Positions 43,271-52,780 of a DNA stretch of 64,000 nt are shown here, piece by piece. A program made the translations under genes and the position numbers. Source of the stretch: Elizabethkingia meningoseptica_A (lineage in GTDB: Bacteria; Bacteroidota; Bacteroidia; Flavobacteriales; Weeksellaceae); NCBI RefSeq assembly GCF_045762675.1, contig NZ_JBJDLK010000005.1, positions 186,001-250,000 of the forward strand, in the 5' to 3' direction. Position 1 is the stretch's first letter. Each line of letters opens with the position of its first letter. A model generated the notes under the pieces. It ran no database searches. It saw nothing but the letters and a program-made list of their open reading frames with translations, and was not told the origin of the DNA.

Positions 43271-45532
43271 ATGAGAATCTTTATTTTATTAATTACCGGA
43301 CTCTTCGGGCTGATTCCTTTCAAGGCTCAGCAAAAAATGCCAAGTCTGATTCCTTTCCCTCAGAAAATAGAAAAGTCTGAAGGCTATTTTAGCTGGAAAA
43401 ATAAGACCTTAACCTACAACTCTGAACCGGGACAAAAATGGAGTAATGCCGAGAGAATGCTTTCCAAGTCTCTTTCCGGGGGTAAAATCATGAAAAAAGG
43501 AAATGCGAAAGAAGCTAATTTATTACTTCGCGTCAATCCGGATCTGGTACCAGAGGCCTATAGTCTTGTCGTTACCTCAAAAAAAATTGAGTTATCAGCT
43601 GCTACCGAAGCCGGCGCCCTATACGGTTTGCAAACATTACAACAGTTATACCTCCTGTCAAAGGACACTCCAAATCCCGGAATACCGGTTTTATCTATTC
43701 AGGATAAGCCTGCTTATTCATGGCGTGGTGTAGAATTGGATGTTGCCAGACATTTTTTCTCAAAAGAATATATCTACAAATTCATTGATCTGCTTTCAGG
43801 ATATAAATTCAATAAATTGCACCTTCACCTTACCGATGATCAGGGCTGGCGTATAGAGATAAAAAAATATCCCAAGCTTACAGAACAGGGAGCATGGCGG
43901 AAATTTAATGATCAGGACCTTGCCTGCATAAAAAAAGCACAGGATAATCCGGATTTTGAACTTCCGAAAGAACACATCCGGACTGTAAACGGTCAACAGG
44001 AATATGGAGGTTACTACACCCAGCAGGATATTAAAGATATTATTGCGTATGCATCATCCCGCAGTATTGAAATAATCCCTGAAATAGATATGCCTGGTCA
44101 TATGATGGTCGCTACAACAGCTTATCCGGAATTGTTACTGGATGGAACTTCCGCCGGATGGGGCAAGCAGTTTTCAGTGCCCATTAACGTATGCAAGGAA
44201 AGCTCATATAATTTTATTGAGAATGTACTGAATGAAGTAATTGATTTATTTCCTTCCAAATATATCCATATCGGAGCAGACGAAGTAGAAAAAACAAGCT
44301 GGGAACATTCCGCTTTGTGTCAGAAATTTATGCAGGATAATAAACTAGGTACATTACATGACCTTCAGAGTTATTTTGTTCAGCGTGTGAATCAATTTAT
44401 TCAGTCAAAAGGCAAAACAGCCATCGGATGGGATGAAATTCTGGAAGGTCCTTCAGCTTCTTCCATCACGGTAATGTACTGGCGCGGATGGAAGAAAAAT
44501 GCTCCGCTTGAAGCTGTTAATCGTAATCATCCTTTGATTATGACCCCTACGAATCCTTTGTATTTTGATTATCTACCCAACAGCAGTACACTGGAAAGTG
44601 TTTATAAAATGAGCGTTATTCCTTCGGATATTCCTGAAAACAAACGCCATCTTATTCAGGGAGCACAGGCTAATGTATGGAGTGAAATGATTCCGTCGCG
44701 CGAGCGGCTTGAATTTATGATACTGCCCAGATTATCTGCACTGGCTGAACGTGTTTGGACAGATAAAGATCTTTATTCATCATATCAGCAACGACTGATT
44801 GACCATTATAAATTATGGGATATAAAAGATTACCGTTACCGTATGCCTGATCTTACAGGTTTCACCGACGAACAGGTAATTATAGATGGTAAATCGGTAT
44901 TATATATTAATAATCCGCTGCCGGGAAGTAAAGTGCATTATACACTGGATGGTTCCCTGCCTTCAGCCGCCAGTCCTGTCCTTCAGAAATCTCTTGTCAT
45001 TCAGCAGCCTGCTAAAATACGTTTTGCTACTTTTTCTCCTTCGGGAGCAAAAAGTGAACTATACCAGGTTCTGGCTAAACCCGGAAAATGGAATACCGCA
45101 GTACAGCCTAAAAGCACAAATTTCGGATTACAGGCAACATTTTTTTCAGGCGTATTCCCTAATACAAAAGGAATAAAAGGAGAGCCTGTAAAACATGAAA
45201 TCATTAAAAATGTACATCTTAGTGATACGATAAAAATGCCTGCCTTCGGAACAAAAATCAAAGGCTTTATACGTGTTCCTTCAAAAGAAATTTATAATTT
45301 CTATTTCACGTGTGACGATGGTGGCGTGCTGAAAATAGCTAACCAGCTGGTCGTTGATAACGACGGACAGCATGCACCTGTTATGAAAAGCGGGCAAATA
45401 GCATTAGAAGCAGGTTATCACCCGATTGATATAGATTTTATAGAAGCCGGCGGTGGCTTTACCCTTAAACTTTATTATAGTATCAATGGTTCAGAACCTC
45501 AGCCAATACCGGATGATTGGTTTTATTATTAA
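43271..45532 (+). CDS. GH20 beta-N-acetylhexosaminidase
   Basis: The 753-residue secreted enzyme has a signal peptide (FILLITGLFGLIPFKAQ), the GH20b N-domain and a GH20 catalytic barrel. Landmarks are HLHLTDDQGWRIEI, EIDMPGHMM and the catalytic Asp-Glu in HIGADEVEKTSWE (~336-337). C-terminal extensions are a CHB_HEX_C-like module (VHYTLDGSLPS) and a PA14-like domain (YNFYFTCDDGGVLKIANQLV). It removes terminal GlcNAc/GalNAc from glycans. It follows the DUF218 gene by 76 bp and ends before a bidirectional hairpin. Confidence 0.93.
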   Translation: MRIFILLITGLFGLIPFKAQQKMPSLIPFPQKIEKSEGYFSWKNKTLTYNSEPGQKWSNAERMLSKSLSGGKIMKKGNAKEANLLLRVNPDLVPEAYSLVVTSKKIELSAATEAGALYGLQTLQQLYLLSKDTPNPGIPVLSIQDKPAYSWRGVELDVARHFFSKEYIYKFIDLLSGYKFNKLHLHLTDDQGWRIEIKKYPKLTEQGAWRKFNDQDLACIKKAQDNPDFELPKEHIRTVNGQQEYGGYYTQQDIKDIIAYASSRSIEIIPEIDMPGHMMVATTAYPELLLDGTSAGWGKQFSVPINVCKESSYNFIENVLNEVIDLFPSKYIHIGADEVEKTSWEHSALCQKFMQDNKLGTLHDLQSYFVQRVNQFIQSKGKTAIGWDEILEGPSASSITVMYWRGWKKNAPLEAVNRNHPLIMTPTNPLYFDYLPNSSTLESVYKMSVIPSDIPENKRHLIQGAQANVWSEMIPSRERLEFMILPRLSALAERVWTDKDLYSSYQQRLIDHYKLWDIKDYRYRMPDLTGFTDEQVIIDGKSVLYINNPLPGSKVHYTLDGSLPSAASPVLQKSLVIQQPAKIRFATFSPSGAKSELYQVLAKPGKWNTAVQPKSTNFGLQATFFSGVFPNTKGIKGEPVKHEIIKNVHLSDTIKMPAFGTKIKGFIRVPSKEIYNFYFTCDDGGVLKIANQLVVDNDGQHAPVMKSGQIALEAGYHPIDIDFIEAGGGFTLKLYYSINGSEPQPIPDDWFYY

Positions 45533-45597
45533 TAGAAGTTGAGTAAAATAACAGTCGAAATCGGATTCAGAATTTTTTCTGGATCTTTCATATAAAA

Positions 45598-45621
45598 AAG
45601 AGTGGACTTCCGGCCACTCTT
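45598..45621. terminator. Shared terminator between GH20 and the convergent lipoprotein gene
   Basis: AAGAGTGG (45598-45605) and CCACTCTT (45614-45621) form an 8-bp stem with A- and T-rich flanks on both sides, between two convergent genes. Confidence 0.75.
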
Positions 45622-45727
45622 CATCTGTAAACTACTTTGTAAACAAATGATCATAATTGAATAATAATATTTTTAACAAGTGTGTTTTATTTACTGTGAA
45701 TTGTTTGCTCCAATAACTTTTCCATGT

Positions 45728-47377
45728 TTATTGTGCAATACACCTTACAGACATTCCAAAAGCACGGTTACCAGATCCTACCCCCGTAACAGCAGAATTC
45801 TGACTGAAATTCAAACGGGCAGAAGTTGTATTATTAGATTCCGTTGTGCTCCAGTAGTATCCTAAATTAGCTCTGGAAGCAAGGTTTCCGTCCGGGTTAT
45901 AATAACCGGCAACAGGCAATGTCATCTTAACGTTATAATCTTTTTTGCTCCGGAAGACTTTTGCATTTCCGAAATTAGAATTATTCGTCGTCCAGTCGCT
46001 ACCTACATTATCGGAACTCAGCTGCGTTGTATTGGCTAATAAAGTATTCCATTCTGTTTGTGTCGGAACTCTCCATCCTGTCGGGCACGGATCATTCGTA
46101 GTATTTTTAACAGCATTGGTTTCTGTACCGCCGGTTCCTGTCCACGATCCATTAGGCGCCTGTGTAGAATCCCAGGTCATTGTTGCAGGGTCGGTAGCAG
46201 ACGCGGAAGAATTCTTATTTCCCCATTTATAGTAAGAACCATTAATTCCCTGAACGGGTACATCCGGAGAAAGACTCATATTCGCACCAAGATTATGGCG
46301 CATCCATACCTGTCCCTGAATACGTACTCCGTTATAACCTGTATTCTTATAATTATCCAGATAAGCATCAGTAGGGGTAAATTTTAATATCAGGTTATAT
46401 TTCACACCTGATTTAATTTTTAATCCCGTTAGCGCTGTAGCTGTTGATTTTGCTATTGGTCCTATTGTTATTGAAGCCAGAGAAAATGTCCCTGTATCGG
46501 TATCTGCATTCATCAATATTGGTGTATACGTCACCAGATTACTTGGGAGAGTTGTCGTAAATACAGGGCTAAGGTTTCCGGAGGTCCCCGTAGGCGTAAT
46601 AACACCTGATGCAAAGTTCATAGAAGCGGTGGAATTATGCGTTCCGATAGTCGCCGCCCCTACACTGCTGATAGTATAACCATTGGTTAAGGTAGCATCC
46701 AGGATTACCGTAATCAGACTAAATTTATGTTTCATAATCACATCCAGATAATTAGTACCATTTCCTGATACGGTTAATGTTGTTTTATAAAACATAAAAT
46801 CGGTATTACCATCCACACTAAAGGGTGTATTGATGGTTGTACCGGATAAATTTTCAGTCGGAGCTGTATTCGTATTGTAAGAGTAAACAACAAAGGTATA
46901 GGTAGCACCACCATTAAGCATCAGATCACCCCCGGATTCCGGTGTAGACACTCCGGTTGTACTGATGTTATATACTTTGCTGGTATTGTAGGTACCGTCG
47001 TTATTGTATACGACCACCCGGTATTTAATCGCTCTTTTTATAACGGGTTGATCCGTCACAGCCATGGGATTCACAGATGCCTGAAGTGAACCTGTTGCAG
47101 GAGTCGGTTTACTTGGTACAAGTTCAGCCACCAATGTAAGATCGTTACCAAAGGAAATTTCTTGTTTTTGTATAACAGGTGTAACTGATAATGCCGGATT
47201 AGCAGAAGCCTGCGCGCCAATATCTCCCCCCTCATCAAATACTGCTTCCAGTACATTAAAACTTACTTTTACCGGTCCTCCTCCGGCTGTATCTGCTTCT
47301 GTACTCCGGCATGATATCATTAATAACGATGCAATTAATGACATCACCAATGCTAATTTTATCTTCATCTTTTTCAT
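45728..47377 (-). CDS. Fimbrillin-like lipoprotein with FISUMP C-terminus (copy A)
   Basis: The 549-residue lipoprotein (LIASLLMISC, lipobox Cys23) has a fimbrillin/Mfa-like beta-sandwich N-terminal region (YRVVVYNNDGTYNT, YTFVVYSYNTNTAP). A C-terminal FISUMP/fibrobacter-succinogenes major-paralogous domain follows (DPCPTGWRVPTQTEWNTL, GYYWSTTESNN, then FGMSVRCI at the end). These domains are surface-exposed in Bacteroidota. It is the last gene of locus A, preceded by an EW peptide (20 bp) and a regulator. Its paralogue is at 49319. Function is presumably adhesion or surface binding. Confidence 0.82.
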   Translation of the reverse strand: MKKMKIKLALVMSLIASLLMISCRSTEADTAGGGPVKVSFNVLEAVFDEGGDIGAQASANPALSVTPVIQKQEISFGNDLTLVAELVPSKPTPATGSLQASVNPMAVTDQPVIKRAIKYRVVVYNNDGTYNTSKVYNISTTGVSTPESGGDLMLNGGATYTFVVYSYNTNTAPTENLSGTTINTPFSVDGNTDFMFYKTTLTVSGNGTNYLDVIMKHKFSLITVILDATLTNGYTISSVGAATIGTHNSTASMNFASGVITPTGTSGNLSPVFTTTLPSNLVTYTPILMNADTDTGTFSLASITIGPIAKSTATALTGLKIKSGVKYNLILKFTPTDAYLDNYKNTGYNGVRIQGQVWMRHNLGANMSLSPDVPVQGINGSYYKWGNKNSSASATDPATMTWDSTQAPNGSWTGTGGTETNAVKNTTNDPCPTGWRVPTQTEWNTLLANTTQLSSDNVGSDWTTNNSNFGNAKVFRSKKDYNVKMTLPVAGYYNPDGNLASRANLGYYWSTTESNNTTSARLNFSQNSAVTGVGSGNRAFGMSVRCIAQ

Positions 47378-47397
47378 TTATTTTGTGTTTTTGGGAT

Positions 47398-47595
47398 TTA
47401 CCATTCTATGGTGCGGTTATCATCATCACCAACCGTCCATTCTTCTTTTACTTCTCCAGCGGAATTTTGGGGAACAACCCGGGCTGAACCAGCAGCAATA
47501 CATGATTCCATTTTTATGTGCCGGACATCCAAAACAGGAGCCTTATAGTTCCCGGTACAGAAACTACCTTCATGGTCTTTACTTTTTTTCATCAT
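47398..47595 (-). CDS. EW-type small peptide (copy A)
   Basis: A 65-residue peptide without signal sequence or membrane segment. The conserved middle is IKMESCIAAGSARVVP and the end is acidic (EEWTVGDDDNRTIEW). It aligns along its length with the 65-residue peptide at 51122: same length, MES-x-IAA, trailing EW. It starts with MMKKSKDHEG (second ATG 47592 is equally possible) and lies 20 bp upstream of the fimbrillin-like gene. Similar short peptides precede such lipoprotein genes in related genomes, as far as I recall. The function is unknown. Confidence 0.68.
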   Translation of the reverse strand: MMKKSKDHEGSFCTGNYKAPVLDVRHIKMESCIAAGSARVVPQNSAGEVKEEWTVGDDDNRTIEW

Positions 47596-47809
47596 TGTTA
47601 TTTGTTAGTATTTTAATTTTAATGCATCATTTTTGTGAGCACAAAAATCAAACTATCCTTTGGATTAACAGGAATAACAGCCTATCCTTTGGATATTACC
47701 TTACGATATATTAACATAAACAACACTTCCTTCAGGTATGACTAAATGATACAAACAACTGATTAACAGCAATAAGCAAGTACTAAATCAATACCTGAAA
47801 AATCCAATT

Positions 47810-48439
47810 TCATCCTAACTGATCAAAAAAGTAATAAATATCTGCATCGCTTGAAATATTCAGTCTTTTTCGGATTTTATTTTTTCTTTTCTGTATAGAA
47901 GTATGCAACACACCTGTAATACTGGCAATTTCCTTTGACGAAAAATTAAGTTTTAACATTGCACAGAACATCAATTCTGACCGTTTTAAGTCAGGATTAA
48001 TTTTCTGTAATTCCGAAATAAAATCAGGATATAAAGCAATAAATTTTGTAAAAAAAGCGGAATCGTTCTTTTTAGCCAGTTCTACAACCTCATCAAACAG
48101 CTTATCATGAACCTGTATTTTTAATATTTCAGTCTCATTCTCCAGTAATTTTCTTTTTGTTTCCAAAATCTTAACCCGTTTATAGGTATAATAGCTGAAT
48201 CCCAAGGCAATAACAGTTAGCAGCGCTGCATAAACAAAGGTATTACTTGTATTTTCCGGTTTTACCTTGTTCATATTTGTGACGACCTGATTTATACTTC
48301 TAAACTGGCCGGTTTTATTTTTTCTAAACAGTGAAACACTGTAATCTTGGTAACATTCGGCCTTTTCAGGCAAATGACAGGACAATAACAAGTGTGTTAA
48401 AAGTATTATCATCAGGTATTTTTCAATATTTATCTTCAT
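47810..48439 (-). CDS. Membrane-anchored LuxR/HTH-type regulator (copy A)
   Basis: The ~209-residue protein starts at ATG 48439 (MKINIEKYLMIILLTHLLLSC, signal/lipobox-like). One transmembrane helix (FVYAALLTVIALGFSYYTY), a coiled linker and a C-terminal HTH follow. The HTH has LMFCAMLKLNFSSKEIASIT then QKRKNKIRKRLNI. The C-terminus is paralogous to that of 51479, although the N-terminal parts differ. It is 214 bp upstream of the peptide gene and likely regulates it. It resembles the C-terminal domain of Bacteroidota one-component regulators with periplasmic sensing. Confidence 0.72.
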   Translation of the reverse strand: MKINIEKYLMIILLTHLLLSCHLPEKAECYQDYSVSLFRKNKTGQFRSINQVVTNMNKVKPENTSNTFVYAALLTVIALGFSYYTYKRVKILETKRKLLENETEILKIQVHDKLFDEVVELAKKNDSAFFTKFIALYPDFISELQKINPDLKRSELMFCAMLKLNFSSKEIASITGVLHTSIQKRKNKIRKRLNISSDADIYYFFDQLG

Positions 48440-48611
48440 AATATCAGTGAAAGAATACAACATCTAAATTCTCAAAGACAATAAAGAAAGGCGATAAATA
48501 GTACCATTAAGGTATCGGTAAAACACGCATCAATATTCTGCGGCTCATAAATTTCAGGTACACAATAATAACGTTATTGTTACCGAACATAGTCCTTTAT
48601 TTCATTTTACA

Positions 48612-48810
48612 CTAAAATGAAAGATGAGCTCTTCTCATAAAACATTGAGGAATGTTTATTTCTATATAAAAATTTTCAATACCACCTTCCTGTTCTGTTT
48701 CAGAATAATCCTTTTGGTAAGCTGAAGATAATAGCAGATTTTATTTCAGGAAGAGTCATTTCCGGAACCGGAAATATATATTTTTTTAATTTTTCACTTT
48801 TTTTCATCAT
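48612..48810 (-). pseudogene. Possible broken small peptide gene
   Basis: From ATG 48808-48810, 36 codons read MMKKSEKLKKYIFPVPEMTL onward before a stop at 48700. Without it, a frameshift near 48715 joins a plausible continuation (YQKDYSETEQEGGIENFYIE) to a stop at 48612. The start MMKKS echoes the EW peptide of locus A. It could be a decayed third peptide of the same locus or coincidence. Confidence 0.3.
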
Positions 48811-49192
48811 TCGCTTGTTTGTTTGTTATATGTTGGTGAATATTATAGTATAATCTTACATAAGCAAAAATAAAAATATCAATTGAAATAACAGGTATAT
48901 CACAACCCCCTTTATATATTACTTTATATAAAAAATTGCATAATAGTATATTACCTACCTATTACTTTAATTTCAAATTACTGAATATCAATATATAAAA
49001 TATTTTGTAATTTTTATACTACAATTTCAGTGTTATACCTAGAAAACGATATGCTAAATAAAATATTGGTTAAAGAAATAATAAATTCCGGCAATTCTAC
49101 ATAAAAGCAGGGTATTGTTTCCGATACCCCGCTTCCGAATACAAAGTAGCCCATAGGCTACAAACAAATGATAAATAATATTCTTTTAAAAA
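48811..49192. other. AT-rich intergenic stretch between loci A and B
   Basis: No gene is visible. Near its end GGGTAT...ATACCC (about 49110-49128) is a second small hairpin before the strong terminator at 49193. Confidence 0.4.
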
Positions 49193-49223
49193 AGCGGACT
49201 ATAATAAATTTTCATAGTCCGCT
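49193..49223 (-). terminator. Terminator of the locus B lipoprotein gene
   Basis: AGCGGACTAT (49193-49202) and ATAGTCCGCT (49214-49223) form a perfect 10-bp stem and, on the minus strand, are followed by TTTTTTAAAAG. The stem lies 95 bp after the lipoprotein stop. Confidence 0.82.
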
Positions 49224-49318
49224 AAAAACTAATATTAGTTTTTACAAACAAACATATGATGATATGTATTTCTGTGTGTTTCTGTTTTCTTTGTTTTCTA
49301 CACCAACGCTTCAGTATC

Positions 49319-51097
49319 TTATGGTGTTTTTACACAACGGATTGGTATTCTGTCATCTGCAGACCAGTTGCCTTCATCTCCGGATTGCCCTCTTCTTGTT
49401 GCAAAAGTCTTATTCCCGCCACTTGAATCCCCATTTACAATAGAAGGAACCATTGCTCTTACATTTGCATTAGCACCCGTAAGATAAGGCATTGCATCGC
49501 TTGCCATATATTGTGCGCTATCTGCGGTCCAGGCTGCATTATCTCCATTCTGATATCCGGCAGCTGCCTGTGCAGTCGTAAAATTGCCAAAATAACGACC
49601 TGCAGGATAAAATCTTAACCGGACGGCATTTCCACTGGTTTCATTTGTTCCGTTAAAGTAGATATAGGAGAAAGCATTACTTGTAATATTTCCGTTTGCC
49701 TGTCCGAAATATGTGAATGTAGTGGTAGGATTGCCATCTGTAGCGCCGGAAGCATCTCCGCCATAGTGTATATTATATACACCGAGATTCGTAAAATCTG
49801 CAACAGTTGGCATTCTCCATTTGCCTCCTGCAATTAATTTACAAGGGTCCTGTATTGGAAGTGTAATCTGATTAATAGCTGCAGTATTGGCATCTGTCCA
49901 GCCGTTAATAATCTTTTTAGGTACCAGTGGTGTTTCAGTGGAACCATAATTCCAATAATCTGTATCTCTGTAATTTGAACCGGTTTCCTGTGGATAATAT
50001 CTGTTAAAATATATTTTATTCACCCAGTCATATGAAAGATTTCCACGGGCCCAGATTAACCCGCCAACAAGAATACCCGTTGCCTGGAAACTCAGATTAA
50101 CCTTGTAGCTAATTCCTTTTTTGAAAGTTCCTGCGGGAACAGTTATCGCAGGAATATCAGTCCGTGCTGTTGCTCCGTTAACTGAAGCCGATGTAATATT
50201 TATTGTATGAATATTTCCGGCAGAAGAGATCAGTATCGGGTTACTTGTAACTACCTGAGCACCTGTTACAGGAAAAGTAAATGTTTTATTATAGTTGGTT
50301 GCTGTAGCAGATGATGTAGTTCCGTTAGCCGACAGATTAACAGAACCTGTACCCGTAACATTAGCAGCAATAGCAGTAATACGCCCCATTTCCGCCGTTG
50401 CATCCACATTAAGGCTGATTCTGCTGTTAATATGGCTAAATGTAATATTCACATAGTTTTGCTGTCCGTATACAATATTTACGGGACCGCTGTTAAAATA
50501 CAGATAATCCGTTGCATTATCTACCGCTACAGTATTTACAACATCATTAAGGGTTGTAGCCGCTGCATTAAATGTAGGCGCTGTAGCTGTATTATAGGAA
50601 ACAGCTACGAAAGTATAATTCTTACCTGCATTTAGTACCATTTGGTTCGCGGTGTTACTTTGTGTGGTACTGTCATAAGTTTTTTCCTGAGATACTATCC
50701 GGTTTCCGTTTTCATCGAATACCATCACCAGATACTTCACATTAGCACCCACAGGATTTGTTGTTGGAGGTAATGCTGCCTGCGGATTGAGTGAAGCCTG
50801 TGGATTAGCCTTTACTGCTGATACTTCAGGCGTAATTGTTGCCACAATGGAAAAATCATCATTATAGGGAACCTCAGTAGTATAGGCAATATTATTAGTT
50901 GCAGACATCTTCCCCGCCGAGGCTATTTTTATAGGGTCTGATACGTCTTCCGTGATACCAACCAGGTTGATCTTTACAGAAGTTTCACCATCACCGGCAA
51001 TATTATCCGAAGAACTTCTGCAGGCAATAACTACACAAGATATAATGAATAATAAAATATAAACACCCCTGTTTGTATTGGATATTTTTAGTTTCAT
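49319..51097 (-). CDS. Fimbrillin-like lipoprotein (copy B)
   Basis: The 592-residue lipoprotein (LFIISCVVIAC, lipobox Cys) has the same layout as 45728. An N-terminal sequence with VKINLVGITEDV and a Mfa/fimbrillin-like core (YLVMVFDENGNRIVSQ, YTFVAVSYNTATAP) comes first. A C-terminal FISUMP-like region follows (DPCKLIAGGKWRMPTVADF, and RIPIRCVK at the end). The C-terminal part is more divergent than copy A. It lies 24 bp after an EW peptide gene and is presumably surface-exposed. Confidence 0.8.
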   Translation of the reverse strand: MKLKISNTNRGVYILLFIISCVVIACRSSSDNIAGDGETSVKINLVGITEDVSDPIKIASAGKMSATNNIAYTTEVPYNDDFSIVATITPEVSAVKANPQASLNPQAALPPTTNPVGANVKYLVMVFDENGNRIVSQEKTYDSTTQSNTANQMVLNAGKNYTFVAVSYNTATAPTFNAAATTLNDVVNTVAVDNATDYLYFNSGPVNIVYGQQNYVNITFSHINSRISLNVDATAEMGRITAIAANVTGTGSVNLSANGTTSSATATNYNKTFTFPVTGAQVVTSNPILISSAGNIHTINITSASVNGATARTDIPAITVPAGTFKKGISYKVNLSFQATGILVGGLIWARGNLSYDWVNKIYFNRYYPQETGSNYRDTDYWNYGSTETPLVPKKIINGWTDANTAAINQITLPIQDPCKLIAGGKWRMPTVADFTNLGVYNIHYGGDASGATDGNPTTTFTYFGQANGNITSNAFSYIYFNGTNETSGNAVRLRFYPAGRYFGNFTTAQAAAGYQNGDNAAWTADSAQYMASDAMPYLTGANANVRAMVPSIVNGDSSGGNKTFATRRGQSGDEGNWSADDRIPIRCVKTP

Positions 51098-51121
51098 AAA
51101 GTTATTTATTTGTGTTTGTTA

Positions 51122-51319
51122 TTACCATTCCACAGGAGCTGGCGTATATTCATCATTATTCCACGATTCATTAACCGGAGTACTAGTGCTTGCAGGTAAT
51201 GCCGTACCGGAATTTGCAGCGATCCCGCTTTCCATCTCAATTGAGGTAACCTGTACTGTTGGCGGAGTATACTCCTGTAGGGTTGTCGCCTTTAATTTTT
51301 TTTCATTGTTTGTGTTCAT
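51122..51319 (-). CDS. EW-type small peptide (copy B)
   Basis: A 65-residue peptide with IEMESGIAANSGTALP (~27-42) and the end NNDEYTPAPVEW. It is the counterpart of the peptide at 47398: identical length, same MES-x-IAA block, same Glu-Trp terminus. It is Thr/Ser/Pro-rich and has no signal peptide. It lies 24 bp upstream of the lipoprotein gene and 160 bp after the regulator gene. Conservation of the two ends, but not the middle, suggests that both ends matter for recognition. Function unknown. Confidence 0.68.
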   Translation of the reverse strand: MNTNNEKKLKATTLQEYTPPTVQVTSIEMESGIAANSGTALPASTSTPVNESWNNDEYTPAPVEW

Positions 51320-51478
51320 ATTTGCTTTGTTAAAAATTACAGAGCAATAGTAAACACATTTTAAATCCTATCCTTTAGTATGGGCTACTACATTTATACA
51401 ATCCTGTATTACAGCATACATACACCACATTGAAAATCAGTCATAAAAGGCAGTTACAGGAGCATAACACACAAAAGT

Positions 51479-52423
51479 TCAGAATCCATCTATCCATACA
51501 TACAAATCGGTTTCGGAAGGAATATTAAAGGATTTTCTAAGCCTGCTTTTTTTGGTTTGAACTGTACGGACGGTAAGGTGGGTATATTCAGCGATATCTT
51601 TTGTGGTAAATCCCAGTTTCAGTAAAGCACAAAAGCGAAACTCTTCATTTGTCATATTGGGATTTATTTCCATCAGATTATTGTAAAAATCCGGAAAAAA
51701 CTGCCTGAAAGCAGGTATAAACGCCACTTCGTTCTCCATAGCCAGCTTTACGACATCTTCTATATTGATGTGAGAAGTACCGCTTAGTTTTTTTCTGAGT
51801 TCTGAAATTATCATTTCACTTTTTATGGTTTGCTGATACAACCTGACCAGTTTATTATGTTTACTTATCATAAAATATCCTGTGAGAATCAACAGCGCGA
51901 AAGCCTGAATAAAAGTTGTGATACGAACATTCTTTATCAGATAAATATTACTTGGTTTTCCGTCTCTGATAAGACGAAAATCGTAAATGTGGCTGATACA
52001 AAAAAAAATAAAAACAACACTGTAAATGGCAATAATCAGATTGATGTCTTTTTTCTTGTTCAGCACCAGTAAAACTCCTGTGAGTATAGGAAAGTAATAA
52101 AAAGTAAGCCCGTTATCAAATCCTTCTTTTGATGAGTAATAAAATACCAGGAGTATAATAATTAAGCAGGTTATAAAAATAACGGATGAATTAAAGCGTA
52201 TTTTTTCAAAAAAGAAGGAAAGCAACAAAAGACATCCGATCGTAAATAAAATATAGAAGTTTATTAGGAGATCGAATGTCCAGTCTCTTACAGAATCTAT
52301 GATAAAAAAAACAGATATCAAAAATGTAAACTGATTAACCACCTTCGCTTGTATAACTTCTAACTTATTCATTTCACCTGTAATGTGTCTGTTTGAAATG
52401 TAATTCCAGTATTTCTTTAACAT
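51479..52423 (-). CDS. Multi-pass membrane LuxR/HTH-type regulator (copy B)
   Basis: The 314-residue protein starts at ATG 52423, preceded by AGAGG (7-11 bp upstream); the ATG at 52483 adds 20 residues without a ribosome-binding site. About six membrane helices fill residues ~30-200 (INFYILFTIGCLLLLSFF, AIYSVVFIFFCISHIY). A coiled linker and a C-terminal HTH follow (FRFCALLKLGFTTKDIAEYT, QTKKSRLRKSFNI) that is paralogous to the one at 47810. It probably transmits an envelope signal to locus B. Sensor details are unknown. Confidence 0.78.
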   Translation of the reverse strand: MLKKYWNYISNRHITGEMNKLEVIQAKVVNQFTFLISVFFIIDSVRDWTFDLLINFYILFTIGCLLLLSFFFEKIRFNSSVIFITCLIIILLVFYYSSKEGFDNGLTFYYFPILTGVLLVLNKKKDINLIIAIYSVVFIFFCISHIYDFRLIRDGKPSNIYLIKNVRITTFIQAFALLILTGYFMISKHNKLVRLYQQTIKSEMIISELRKKLSGTSHINIEDVVKLAMENEVAFIPAFRQFFPDFYNNLMEINPNMTNEEFRFCALLKLGFTTKDIAEYTHLTVRTVQTKKSRLRKSFNIPSETDLYVWIDGF

Positions 52424-52691
52424 AGCTACCTCTTTTAATTTATAAATTGTTATTAAAATATTGTCCTTAATTGTACCTGCCAATATTTTATCATTTTTTA
52501 ATTATGTTTCGCTACTTTATATATCCGGAAAAAGGAAATAAGTTCAGAATTCTTAACCTGCAAGAGTAAGCACATTTAAATTATAAGCTAAATAGAATAC
52601 CTACTACATTGATACTCTATATTGATACTACATAGATACACACATGCAATAAAAATGGATTATAATTAATATTTCATAAAAACCACAAAAA

Positions 52692-52714
52692 AGGCCTCCC
52701 TTATTGGGAGGCCT
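52692..52714 (-). terminator. Terminator after the siroheme/TauE fusion gene
   Basis: AGGCCTCCC (52692-52700) and GGGAGGCCT (52706-52714) form a perfect 9-bp stem, with TTTTTT following on the minus strand. It closes the sulfur gene set. Confidence 0.85.
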
Positions 52715-52780
52715 AAAAAAGTATGTATTAACATTTATTCCAAACAAATATATCGATCATTTCCTAATCATAATTATATA

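Noticed and set aside
47385..47714. Plus-strand 109-codon frame over the EW peptide
   Set aside because: It is antisense to the peptide gene, which has a paralogue and an operon context.
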